A stretch of DNA of 64,000 nt. It comes from Liolophura sinensis. Lineage: Eukaryota > Mollusca > Polyplacophora > Chitonida > Chitonidae. The DNA is taken from assembly GCF_032854445.1 (NCBI RefSeq), contig NC_088303.1, forward strand, positions 32,249,501 through 32,313,500, given 5' to 3'. The notes beneath the pieces were generated by a model, which was not told where the DNA came from, searched no databases, and worked only from the letters and a program-made list of their open reading frames with translations. Positions 11,286-23,872 of the stretch are shown here, piece by piece. Positions within the stretch are counted from its first letter, which is position 1; every line of letters starts with the position of its first letter. The translations under genes and the position numbers were made by a program.

Positions 11286-14200
11286 TCCCGACGTCGCTGT
11301 GCTTTTGCGCGTGAGAAAACATCAAGCAGACTGAAGAGCTGAACACTGCATAGCTGATTCCTGACGGCAATGTAGCATTGCCATTTTTAAACAAGACAGT
11401 TAACATTACCAGGCTATAAGTGTTTGAAGAAGCTTCTCCCTGATTCTCTTTATGATAGAAAATTTATGACGAATACAATTCAGTTCTTTTAGCATTGAAT
11501 TAAAGGCACAGGGCACATTTCCATCTTTTTTCTGGTCACAAAATTTCTCATTCCCCTAAACGTCTCCCACTGTTAAAACATAAAATACATAATGAGAGGT
11601 TTCATCAAAGTTTATACGGTACCCAATGTGTAACGAAACGAAAACAACTGTATCGTGAAAAATACAAAATGTTAGACAAATAACTGAGCATTATCGTATA
11701 CTGGATTCTGCTTCACGTAAGACCTTTTGATGTTCGAAAGATGTTGGTCTCATTAGTATCAGTAAATGGAATCGATCGGCTTTCGGTTGACGATTTTAGA
11801 TCGTGAACGAGCCCGAAGGTTACATGTCACAGATTCTACACTATTTAGTGATGGGATACGTAAATCGGTTGTGAAACTGTTAATGTTTCCTGTAGCAGAT
11901 CTACTGTGGGTGGTGTGCGCGCAACCAGGGTCATTAGAGACCTTAAATTTATGTGTTTGGATGTGTGGTCGAGTTTGGTCTATACTGTACCATGCCCCTG
12001 ACCGTTCTCCGACATGGGGCGCCGTGTGGGGGATGGATGATGTTGCAGAGTTGCTGCTATCAGTCGTGTCCGACTGTCTTCACTCCGGTGTCACCCCCAG
12101 GAGAACGCTGTCTGAAGCGAATGATAAACACGAAGGGATGAAGATAGTCCACACTTGACATATCTGTATAAAGTGTTCGACCTAAGGTTAATCGAAGTTA
12201 ATATTTGTCCCCAAAGAGCTGAAAACAGAAGTTAAATAAGCTGACAAGTGAGATAGGCCTGGCCTCAAGGCCCTTCTGAGGTCAACCTTGGGTCTTTTCT
12301 CGAACACCAACGCTGATTAACTGGCCAGAGAGGAGATCAGAGGCGACGACACGGTTACGTCTTCGCTCTTTCTCCACCAATACAACCCGGCGTTTATAAC
12401 AGGCCAGTTATGCCGTTATGGTTAGCGGGAATTGTCTCGGATTAAGAAAGCAGTCCGTAGTTTGCGTCTTTTCGATGATAAATCTTGGGGCTGACTGACA
12501 GAATCTCTCCGCGCGGAGTTGACCTTACGACACTATTACGGCGAATATCTAATTAAAGGTTGGCTGGGGGCGCCCCGTGTGCCGAGGCAAGTCATTACCC
12601 ACAGCGCGTATCGACGAGCCCAATCTCGACGCCGTCAGCTTTGATTCACAGAGGGGCCATTGCAGCCGATCAAGAATCAGTGAGATTCTCCGCCTTCGGG
12701 TCCTTCCAAGCCAGATTTCGCTGCCTTCTGGTCCCAGAACCGTGAGCAGGAAACTTTCAAGACTGTCCATTGTTTTGACAAATGTAAACTCTCGAGTCGG
12801 CCACCGGGGATGTCAGTTTAAACTGGCTCGATTCGCAGATTGTTGCTGTCACCAATGATTTATGGCTTCCAGAAAGTGTCGATAGAACGCCTTTCCGTTT
12901 ACAACTCTCAACAACTTTAGAGTTTATAAGGCGCATGGTGTTGGAGGAGAATTTGCTTGTGATATATATAGCACGTTTCAAGTGAACTTATAACAGAAAC
13001 AGCCACTGTGAAAGTTTTAACTCAAAGTCTTTTTTTCTTCTTGTTTTGTATGTCGTATGTAATCTAGAAAGGCTTATTCTAGACCAGTGACGTCTAACAA
13101 ACTGCATCTAACATCGCTACAAATTTTGTGTACCTTGTTCTGCTTAAGCCATGGTTCTAGGGGGTATAATTTGGTACCTAATTGAGGATTTACATGAGCA
13201 GGTATAATGAGGTAAATTTACAAGAGGCCGTGTTTCACAGATTACGTGTAACCATTTGTCACATATGGCGCTGTCGTGGCTGCTCTGATTTTGCTGCAAG
13301 TCTTCTATAGTTTAGGTCTCCTAGTCATAGGCTTGTAACTTATAGCGCCAGATAAAATATTACAGTCATAATTTATACAGACTTGCAAAAGAAAACGAAA
13401 AACAAATATACATACTAAATAGTTTCGAACATAGAAGATATTCAACCTGTTTGCAGAAAATTTTTGTTTTGAAAGAGTTTCGAGTGTGTTCTTGTTCAGA
13501 AGGCACTATTTTATGTCTTCATGTAAATTACAAGTGTTGCCATTTAGTGTTTACAGTTTTCTTGGGAGATGTGTCAGTATTTCATAACTCATAGTGTATG
13601 CATACTGGGTGTATAGGTCAAAACATAAATGTACAGACCTCTGAGGCAAACATGCAGGTGACCATCCGTAGCAATGATCCACCTATTATCTGCAGTGTTG
13701 TGTTACATCCGATCCACCATTCAACCGATACCCCGTTTTGCATTTCACCCAGTTCACCCTTCGACAGACACTGTTTTGACCTACAACTATCTTGTCAGTA
13801 ACTGATTATGTTTTGACCACATTGTGATCAAACATGGGCCCCAAAAGGATGAACATGCTCTAAACACTCCAGATATACATCATATTCAAATACAAATATT
13901 TCTTATAAATAAAAATAAAATAATAATAAATCATATATTTCAAATTCACGGTGGGCTTCATGGACCTCTTGGACGTGTTAATGGCGTATGTAACAAACTG
14001 TTTTTCGTGTCTGTATTCAATAGCTCGGTTACGTGAATTCACATTGCACTGGTAAACTTAGAAAAAATACCATCAAAAGGTGAAAACATTTTTTAGAAGA
14101 ATTCGACCTGAAATCCAACATCATTAAAATGGTCCATAAACAGTTTCTTCAAGGGACGGTCTTTTCTTGTTATGTATAATGTTTTCCACCATAATTGTAT

Positions 14201-17200
14201 AATCTCTCTCTTTTCCCTGTATATTTACGTTAAATAAGAACGTGTTTGGGATAATCTTTACGGTATTGCCCTTGGTCTAAGTTACATCGCACAGGTGGTA
14301 AGCGTTTATATTGTTTTTCTCTGTTCATTTTTGCCTGGAATTACAAACAACCTTCTTCATACGAAGGCGAGTATATGTGTAACCGCGTGGGTGAGGACGC
14401 GGCAAACCGATCTCAAGTCGCCACCCAAGCCGATGCCGCCCCCTGACACCGTCTTCACAGATGTAGGAGATTACCGTAAGGACCGCCATTGTTCGGTAAT
14501 TCGCTCTGTGGTTACAGTACTCCCGGTGCCTTGCTATACATATTGTCACGTGATCTCTTGTACTCGTGTATCGTCTTTCTGAATTGACTTGAGCTGGGGT
14601 CTTTTTTTCCGGCATGACACCTTATACTTATGCCTGTGCGATCTTGTCGACTGGGACAGCTGTGTACAATAGTCTCGATCTTACGAAATAAGTTCTAACA
14701 AATTGGTTTTGCGCTTTTAAGGACACATTACTTATAAAGGCTAATTGCTTTCCAGATAGATTATGAGTTTAACAATACTACACATGTACATTCTGGGTAT
14801 ATATTTACGCTGGCGGGCAGTCGGCTTCTTTCACAGGCTCTTTTCAGTATTTCAGAACAGGGGTAATGAAGCACAGTAAATTGAACTGTTAGTCAACAAT
14901 GTAATAAAACGAACAATAGCCATCAGATTGTAGCATATCCTTGCTCCTAACATCGGAGTCGGTGTCCTCGTCCCGGGCCACACGCGAAGAGCCGGGCTGT
15001 TGGGTGTCGCGATGCCACCACCCACGTCGAGGATCGAGTCTTTGCTACCTGTGAGACGTGGGAGATGAAAGGAGCTCTCTAATCGGACCTGACCCGGGGC
15101 CCACGCCGTAAAACGAACCGCCATTTAATCTGAAAGGAGTTTAAATGGAGCTACGCGCCTGTTTCACATTGCCACATAATACCTGTTTCTCGGATCGTCC
15201 AGGTTGAAAGCAAAAGGTAGACGCTAAATAAATAGGCTTTGAACAAGTTGTTGTGAGGGAGGCTCTGAACCCCAAATAGTAACAATCCGCGTACGTGTCT
15301 ATCCCCGTACACACGGGCTGGTCAGCTGACTTTTGCCGCCACTAACACCGCCGGTTTCTGGTTCCTCGTGACATCGGCTTTACTGGGCTGATCTTATAGT
15401 CTGGAGTGTATACCACAGATGTACAAGGCCTCACAACGTTCCGACACAGCATGTGTACAAACAAAAAAATACTCTACCCGCTATGCAGTATATAGCCCTC
15501 GTTTCCACAGCTGTATATTCTGACCATCAGAACGATCACAAGGCCGCATCGGTTATCAATTATAATCATATTCGATAATTATATTTCTATCCATGTTATT
15601 ATGGTTTTCCCCAGACTGGCGCCACACTGTCTACGACATCAATAGAACAACCCAAACCTCTTCTAAAAAGAACCCATATGAAAAGAGAGCTCTTTTGTCT
15701 TGGAGACACAATTGTTAAGGGCAAATAATTTCGAATGACTATTGGCTGGCTTTACATCTCATATTAGGCTCGCATTTTTATCCGAAGGAATAAACTTAAA
15801 ACATAAAGTTAATCTGTAATTTTTTTTAGAGGGAGAGTTCATATCTTCCTCATTTCCCTATATACTCTGTAGCTTATTGCTTTTAGAAATCCCCTATATC
15901 AACTTTGGTTGACTTCTGCCGTGGAGAATTTTACTCATCCCTCAAAAACAGTGGTGGATAACGACATCAATGTAAACAACATCCATGAAGGTGAGTTTGT
16001 GAAGCTTATATAGTCTCTGTCACACTTTTAGAAGTGATGAACAGGAAAAAGTTCAGGCGAGGTTCTTACAGAATATGTTGTCGAAATCTTCTTGGCTTTG
16101 ATGGTGCGTTGGAAATATAAGCAAAGATGCAGTGGATAATAATGGTTGAAAATGACTGTTTATTTAATTCATACATTCATTCTCTCTATGTTTTAATATA
16201 ATGGCAGCCGATAAATTTTTATTGGCTGCGAATATACAAAACGTCTGATATTTCAGACCATAATATGAAATTTGCATATGTAATCAGAATTATGTGGATC
16301 AAACTTTATATGCAACTAAAGACTGGATAATATAGACTTAAAACCCGTTTTTTGTGGGGGTGGGGGGACTCGTGTTTCATAAACCCATTGGTGCATTAAT
16401 TAGAAATTCTTGCAAATCATTTTCAAATGAAAGGTTGATCAAATTCGTGTAATTCTTCTTTAAAATATATAGAATCACGCAGATGTAATTTTATACCAAA
16501 TACTTTTGTTGTGAGCAAATATGAAATAGAAAACAAAAAATTCGGTATTATGTCTACCTTTTATTCATGCATACGGCTAATAATAATATGAAAGAATCCC
16601 TGATAATTATTTGTATGCTGCAGGTCAACTATCTTTAGATTATATGGGGTATATGGATGACGAATTTGTATCGGGGGTATTGTCTACATATACCATATAC
16701 TCAAATCATAAATAATTGTAAACTTGAATTTGTTGAAAATTCCATTCATGTCCGATGTATTAAAAAATAACATAATTATGTTATTTATAACATAATAATA
16801 CTTAGGAATCATAACAACTACTTTCGTTGTATTACATGTTTCATTATTACAGTAAATGAAAGCTATACATACATGTACTATGACTTATACATTTAACTTA
16901 ACCCCAAGTTCACGTTCATGCCATTCTTTGTAGCTATATCGAAGTCCCTTAATAACGGGTAATGTAACAACGCATGTACATATATATATTGAGGTTGAAA
17001 AATAAAACTTCTTGCGTGGTTGCAAACTTCAGCACATGGGAAGGAACAGTATTACAGTTTCATATAATTTATCCATTCTTTAACCAAAAATATACGCTAA
17101 TTAAATCGCCAATAAAATTGAAATTGAATCGGAAATAAATCCCTTCTTCCCCATGTTATATATAACTGCCGATGTTTTCCACGTGTTTGATTTCCACCGA

Positions 17201-18293
17201 TTACAATAAATATACAAATACATTTCCAATTCCAACCCCTTCATAAACGTATAAAAATCGGAACCACTTATACAGGTGCATATATATGCACTGACTGCAC
17301 GATATTGACATCCAAAGTCAAAACTTCTTACTATAACTTCTTACAGATGTAAAAAAGTTGATTTGTATAAGGAGACAAGGATTAAAATTAATGACAGTAA
17401 GTGGTTATATAAGGTGGTTGCCTTCCAGTTGTTAGGAGACAGAGATGGGTCTTTAAGGCCGGTTTGCAGATTTTGCACTTTTTGTGATGGTGACACGAAG
17501 ATATCGAAATACACAACTTGTAGAGAGCTATATATATATTACTTACATATATTATCATTCCCGTGAAAAGCCCATGCATTACTCATGTCAGATTTATGCC
17601 AGGCTTATTTCAAAATGGTCTGACGTAATTTACAAACCGGTTATAAAAAAAGAGATAATCAAAATTTCGACCAGCAGCAGTCGTTTCAATGATTCTAGGT
17701 TTTAATATTCAAATGTTTGTCAGATTCGATCTCGTTTCTACACATAGTACTTTATATCCACTATAATGGATCGATTTGTGATCGTGATACTTATCTGGTA
17801 ATCGCTATATAGCACTCACCTATTACCATAACTTTGAAAAACAGAACATTTTTGAGTTAAGCCCAACCTTGAGCAAAAACTCCATCTTAGCCCCCATAAG
17901 TTGTTTCGTGACAATAATCGATAGAATGTTTACCAATCGTAAGGGGCCTTCCCTTGATAGTCACGAGAGTCATTTCATAAAAAAGAAAAGAAAAAGCAAA
18001 CAATCAAACAAACAACAGCAGTTCAATTAGGAGTATATGAATAGCAAATAAAGTAAGAAATTTCGACGGATTCAAGCATTCACTGGGTTTGAGATTTTGA
18101 CGAAAACACGCGAAATTAAATTAACCAATCATAGTGCGCTAACCCTCCATGCATATACATGGCAGCTAAAACAAAGGGAATGCCATTTCCCTAAAAATGA
18201 CGCCGATATGTTTCCATGTCGGAATGACAATTCTTCTCTTGTAATGCATGAATATATTACATATTTAAAGTCTTCATGGCAAAAGCAGGTATG
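11286..18293. other. Long non-coding stretch
   Basis: 7 kb without a supported gene. 11766-12158 carries a 130-codon ORF with no recognisable domain. 12240-12870 is GC-richer, high-complexity sequence that could be regulatory or ancient coding. 14370-14620 and 14930-15130 are similar smaller patches. 15770-17330 is AT-rich and holds a 22-bp perfect palindrome at 16765-16786. Confidence 0.5.
16765..16786. repeat. 22-bp perfect palindrome
   Basis: 'aaataacata' is followed by its exact reverse complement around a central 'at' pair (centre 16775/16776). It is entirely AT-rich apart from one C/G pair, so chance in AT-rich DNA cannot be excluded. Confidence 0.85.
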
Positions 18294-18652
18294 AACAATA
18301 TACTTAACTCACAACTTTATTAGGGAAGAATTAGCTTAAACAATATTATTAACTCACAGCTTTACAGGGGAAGAATTAGCTTAAACAATATACTTAACTC
18401 ACAACTTTATTAGGGTAGAATTAGCTTAAACAATATACTTAACTCACGGTTTATTAGGGAAGAATTAGCTTAAACAATATACTTAACTTACAGGTTTATT
18501 AGGGAAGAATTAGCTTAAACAATATACTTAACTCACAGGTTTATTAGAGAAGAATTAGCTTAAACAATATACTTAACTTACAGGTTTATTAGGGAAGAAT
18601 TAGCTTAAACAATATACTTAACTCACAGGTTTATTGAGAAATAATTAGCCTA
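18294..18652. repeat. 45-bp minisatellite, 8 copies
   Basis: Units begin with 'aacaatatacttaactcaca' at 18294, 18339, 18384, 18429, 18473, 18518, 18563 and 18608. Seven spacings are 45 and one unit is 44. Copies are over 85 percent alike by eye. The unit also contains 'ttattagggaagaattagct'. No ORF runs through it. Confidence 0.97.
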
Positions 18653-19133
18653 GGCGAGAATAATTCGACCTTTGATTATTTCGGGCCATAGGAGAGTTTA
18701 GATCCATCAGAGGTAATATGTACCATAAAATCACTTGTCTACCACCTTTTTTGATGTTGCTTACCGGTATATCTCTTTGTTTGAAATTGCACGCATTGTT
18801 GCCCACACATATTATAAATCGATGCAAACACGTATACATGTCACAGCCCTTTCGTTTCGTTTTCTCTGCCTCCCTCTATATATCATGGTCACTAAGCGTT
18901 TATATAAATAGTTAATGGTTCTAATGCAATAACGTTGATTTCTGTCTGATATATACAATTTTTAATGCCTTTTATTTCTGACGCTCGTTGAGAAATATAT
19001 GGGACAAGGGAGAAAGTATCAACGACAGACTAATACAAATATATGAATGGGTGCAGTTTGATCAGCATTGCTGATTGGTCAATATATCCTGCTTTCAGTG
19101 CTTCTTGACACCATTACACATTGTAAAGATGTC

Positions 19134-19134
<1 letters not shown>

Positions 19135-19165
<31 letters not shown>
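19135..19165. repeat. (TA)n microsatellite, 31 bp
   Basis: Uninterrupted dinucleotide run. Confidence 0.97.
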
Positions 19166-19168
<3 letters not shown>

Positions 19169-19927
19169 TCACAAATGACTGTATATCTATACAGAGATCA
19201 ACAGCCACCTTGGTGAGAGCCATTTTTGAAGAGACTACGAACTGTTCTTTTTCTACACAGCTCCATTACGACCACAATAGAAATTAACATATGCAACACA
19301 TGTTCACGTGGGCACGAGAGCCAAGGGAAGATAATCATCATCAGTCATCGCGCTAAACTGTAGCAGTTTTAAAAGCGTCGTTTTCATGTTGAAATAGAAT
19401 ATTTATGATAAATACTCAGGAGGCAACAGCTGGTATAATCAACGGTTTCCCTTAGGTGACACGGTCATTTATGGTGTTTCTTTAAGCTTCCCGTGATCGA
19501 GGCGTGAAACTGCTGTCCTCTTAAATATGATACATATTGTCACACCTGTAAACATGTCAAACCGAAAATCAATATTGCAAATTTCTTAAGCGACCAGCGT
19601 CAAAGATCGAAGAGGAATTGTTAAGACGCTTTTAAGACATGGTGTGAAAGTCTTTGCGGTCACTCAGTTGGCATATTTGACGCATTGATATACACGTGTC
19701 ACCGATATGTGTAAAGGCCACATGTGTTTCTGTCATATTCAATACAGCATCATGAGTGATGTGACCACGCCTCATACTTTTGAGCGGGTATTGGGTATAC
19801 AGATGAAAATGGACGGTTGAGGCGGGGTTATTATTATTATTGGGTAATCTGCTGTGCTTTTGAACCCGAAGTTTTCAACAGACACACCCCGCATACAGTA
19901 TACACACCTGTAATGAGGGAGTAGAGC

Positions 19928-19928
<1 letters not shown>

Positions 19929-20018
<90 letters not shown>
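19929..20018. repeat. Compound (TC)n(TA)n microsatellite, 90 bp
   Basis: About 58 bases of TC pass directly into about 32 bases of TA. Confidence 0.98.
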
Positions 20019-20019
<1 letters not shown>

Positions 20020-20924
20020 ATACAGTTAGGCTAAAGGAAACAAATTGTGACAGAATCAGCCTGTGAAAAATGAGATGGGCGGAGCGTTGGTGACGATGGA
20101 AATGCTGTATCTATTAGATGGATATACTGAGTGCCTCTGCGTTCTGCTCATTCATCAACTGTATCAGTTCATCGCCAGTCGCGAAGGGAAATAACTTTGC
20201 ATTTTCTCTCCACTCACCTCATTGGTATGCTAAACCCAGCACCAGATGACAAAGATGCATGTAACAGTTGCAGTTCTCACATTCACACCACAGAGAATTC
20301 TGCACCTTACTTTGTAGTGACCCAGACAGATGTATACGATATGTTCAATTGTGTTTACTTTGTACTTATCATTTTTCTGAGGGCTTTGACACGGTCACAA
20401 ACCAGTGCATTGCATCACTGCTCCGACATGCCCTGCTGTTTCACTGTTCCTCTTATAACTGTTTTCACTGAGGTCCTATAGCATGTTACAATAGGTTCTT
20501 CAAATAATAATAAATAAATACAATGAATATTAACTGGTGATAAACGTATTATTCCGGTATCATGCTGAATGGAAGGTAGAATATATAAATGTGCGTGGTA
20601 TAGTACGCTTAACGCTCAACAGTTCAAGTACACTTTATAGTCCTCTGCTGAGAAAATGAGTGGATGTTTTTGAAAGACAAAAACCTGTTACAGTTCATTT
20701 CTATTTGATACAATCTGTGAATTACAATGGGAAGCTTTTCCCGTCTAAAGTAATTGGGGTGAAAGCTGTGTATGTAACAGGGGGATATATAAGCGCTATC
20801 TACCTCCGGGCAGAGGAGAATTTCTCTTATTTCTGACAAGAGGCCGTATTTCACCGGTTACGTTTGACCATTTGTCAGCTATCACATTGTTGTTGCTGCT
20901 CTCTATGCTGTACGTCTTAATTAT

Positions 20925-21060
20925 ATCGTAATCCAGAGTTCGCTAGTTCAAATCCCTAGCTGGTAAGCTCCGTCGTATGTACGCTGTACTTCAAGTCTGC
21001 CTTTGCGATGAGAATCAGCGGACAAACTGGTGACATTGCACTGATACATTGCAAGAGATC
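20925..21060 (+). mobile_element. tRNA-like SINE fragment
   Basis: It contains the B-box-like 'gctagttcaaatccctagc' followed by 'tggtaagctccgtcgtatg'. The A-box side is not recognisable, and no 3' SINE tail follows closely. Confidence 0.45.
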
Positions 21061-22426
21061 AATGATCAAGTCAGCATAGAACGTCGAGTTACAAAACAGC
21101 TGAGAACCAAATCGTAAACCCACAGTGATTTAAAGCAAAATTCTATGGACTCGAAGATGTGGGCAGGATGTACAGTACATGTAAATGTCCCGCGTGTTAC
21201 CACAATGTGGCACATATGATTTATTTCCCTTATTTCATCTGTTTATATCAATAATTCATGTGAAACTGCCCGCTTTCACTACACTGTAGTCTAGTCGTAA
21301 AACTGCACCTTGGCCGCTGATCTCTAATGTACATGTATACTTATAAGTCCATGTTTTTTTTTATTATCTTTGTAACAACTGCTACATCCTCACATGATGG
21401 CAGTGTTCATATCTTATCCTGAACTCCTCCACATCTCAAGACAAGAACAACACGACGAATGTGGGCAGCGGCATGGACAGAGGTAACTCAATACTCAAAG
21501 TTATGTTGACCTGATTTAGAGGCATTATCAGATAATCCACTACCGTGACCTTACACCATCTGAATCAGCGAACACAAGCATTTCTCCCAATCCGGTCAGA
21601 TGGTATAGAAAGGGGGACTCTGATGTGTCACGTGACTCATAAACACTAAGCCTAGCTCAACCTGTCTCTCCAATTAGTTGCTTCGAAATTATTAAATGTC
21701 CAGAAGAGATTGTCTGGGACTGTCGGCAGGCGTTCACATAGCATTCAATTCTCTTAAGCACATTGACCGCCAGGATGCAGGATTTTTACAAGGTCTTGGT
21801 GTGCTACAATGATATCATTTACGCGCGAAACGCTCACATGATATGAAAACATGATTTTTGACAATGTCATACAGAAATTAAGCTTTATTCCTAGATTTGC
21901 GCCGTCGTCTGCCACATCAATGTGAAAAGCGTCCGCACTTGCGCTCAGTTGAGAAAATAAGGGAATAGGCCCAGCTGTGTAGAAATGCACCAAGAACATT
22001 GTTCCACCCTGAACTTTATTCCTTACTGAGCGTATTTAAACACCAAACAAATAGATAATGAAATTGATAAAAAATGTCTTCTTGTCATACTTGTACATTG
22101 AGAATGGCCAGCTCTCAGTGGAAAAAGATTTCATGGCCTAAAATACACAGACATATACATTCAGTAAGTGGTAACAGCCTCCTGATTCCAGTTATAGCCA
22201 TGGAAGATGTTACCGTCTTGCGCAACATGCCGCGAGGCTCTTGTTATCCATGGAACACTGTGTATAATGCAAACACTAGGCCATTGTCTCATCTCTAGTG
22301 TTTTTACTTATCAGCGTTGTCACATAAATCGAGGCTGACAAAGAGCATCAATTAGCTGTCATCCCATTGCATCAGTATGAATTAACAGGAAACGCCAGTT
22401 TGTTGATCGGACTAATTTCTATACAT

Positions 22427-22463
22427 TCACACCTGTGCTCTGTGACAGGTGTGACAGGTGTCA
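22427..22463. promoter_or_regulatory. Cluster of three T-box-like half sites
   Basis: TCACACCT at 22427-22434 faces AGGTGTGA at 22447-22454, and AGGTGTCA follows at 22456-22463. The facing pair has the geometry of a spaced Brachyury-type palindrome. This is a motif match only; function is unproven. Confidence 0.4.
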
Positions 22464-23699
22464 CGCAAAATAAAACCTCCGCTTTCCTGTTATCTATCAA
22501 CTAGACAGGGAACGCGGTATCTTCTGGTGGAACGTGCAAGCAAAAGTTTTAGACTTCTAAAAAAAAACGACTTGCCATACTGTCAGGAACATGTGTCATT
22601 TGTTCGCGATATACGTGACATCACCGCTCGCAACCCATCATCTAGACAGTTTGTGCTTTAAATTTGTTGTTATCATACCATGTCTATCAGGACAAAGGAA
22701 TGTAGTTCGCTCGGACAACTGAGATCTTGTTAAGCTATCAATCCACACATGCAGTATATAGTGTGATTCGGAAAATGTTGTGACAACGTCAACAGAAAAT
22801 AAAATACAAGAGAGTCTTTTTTGTGATTATATATTCTGACTTTATGGGGAAGTCAACAAAATTTAACCTTTTTTTTCCATATTTCCGGAGATCCTAGATA
22901 AGATATATGAAGATGCATGGCAAGTTTATTTCCTGTATACCTGTTGCGGTATTCTAAACTATGATCATAATACGAAGGAGAAAACTAATATGATATTTAA
23001 TATATTACTTAATATTCCCAGAAGCCATTCCGGATCCTAACCATCACGAAAGGTACGTGCAGGGTTGTCTGATACTACATAAAGTGACGTGTGTGGTAGC
23101 CAACGAACCGAAAGACTCGGTAAATGCATGAGTTACTAATTTCATTGGTCAGTGCGAAGGTATGTCCTCATTAAGTAAAACTGATCACCTACATAGAAGC
23201 AGCGTGTCGTCGACAATCGAACAAAAAGAAGAAGGAGAAGAATGACAATCAAACTGATCTTCACATGCCACAGACAGTATCTACAAGGTATTCTTCGCGG
23301 AAAATATGTTTTTTGTAAGACCACAGAAGAGAAATTATTAAGTAGCCACGGCCTGTCGCAACAGCATGTTTCGACTACTTACCACGGCAAGATCGTTTTT
23401 TCTGGTTGGTTTGGATTATCTTACATTAGCAATCTCTAAATCAAACTTATCAAAATTTGTAGGCTTTTATGCAGACATATAGAAGTACACCGAATGTTAA
23501 GAACCTCTGCAGATAAACATATTGGGAAATAACTTTACGTACATATGTTGTATTATTATTGGCGCTAGTTTCATTCACCTTAAATATACAAGACTGTAAA
23601 TGATATTGAAACAAGCCCAAATTCGCACAGTGTGCGACACACCGCGCAAAAAGGTGACGTCGTCATGCCCCACGTTCAGTGAACCGCCCACATTAATAA

Positions 23700-23872
23700 A
23701 ACAACGAGTTCAAACAACGAGTTTGCCCAAGCGACTGCCCAACCGCCCGGCCGACAGACCCTACGACCGACAGAGCGACAAACCGACCAATCAACTCAGT
23801 TACATCCGGACCGTCCGACCAACGACCAGTCGGACAGACAGGCTGACGGACAGACAAAGCGACATGCAGAGC
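23700..23872. repeat. Degenerate tetranucleotide-like repeat (gacc/gaca)
   Basis: Closely spaced 'ccgaccgac', 'gacagac' and 'cgaccaacgacc' words give a C/A/G-only composition unlike the flanks. The ORF over it (RPADRPYDRQSDKPTNQ...) is a by-product of the repeat. Confidence 0.7.

Larger units (their letters stand above)
18653..20924. other. Non-coding with two microsatellites
   Basis: Apart from the simple repeats at 19135-19165 and 19929-20018 I see no gene or mobile element here. Confidence 0.55.

Noticed and set aside
11766-12158. 130-codon plus-strand ORF
   Set aside because: No domain or motif, and overlapping ORFs in other frames suggest composition effects.
18294-18652. Regular repeats resembling a CRISPR array
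   Set aside because: Units are directly adjacent with no unique spacers, and the DNA is from an animal genome.
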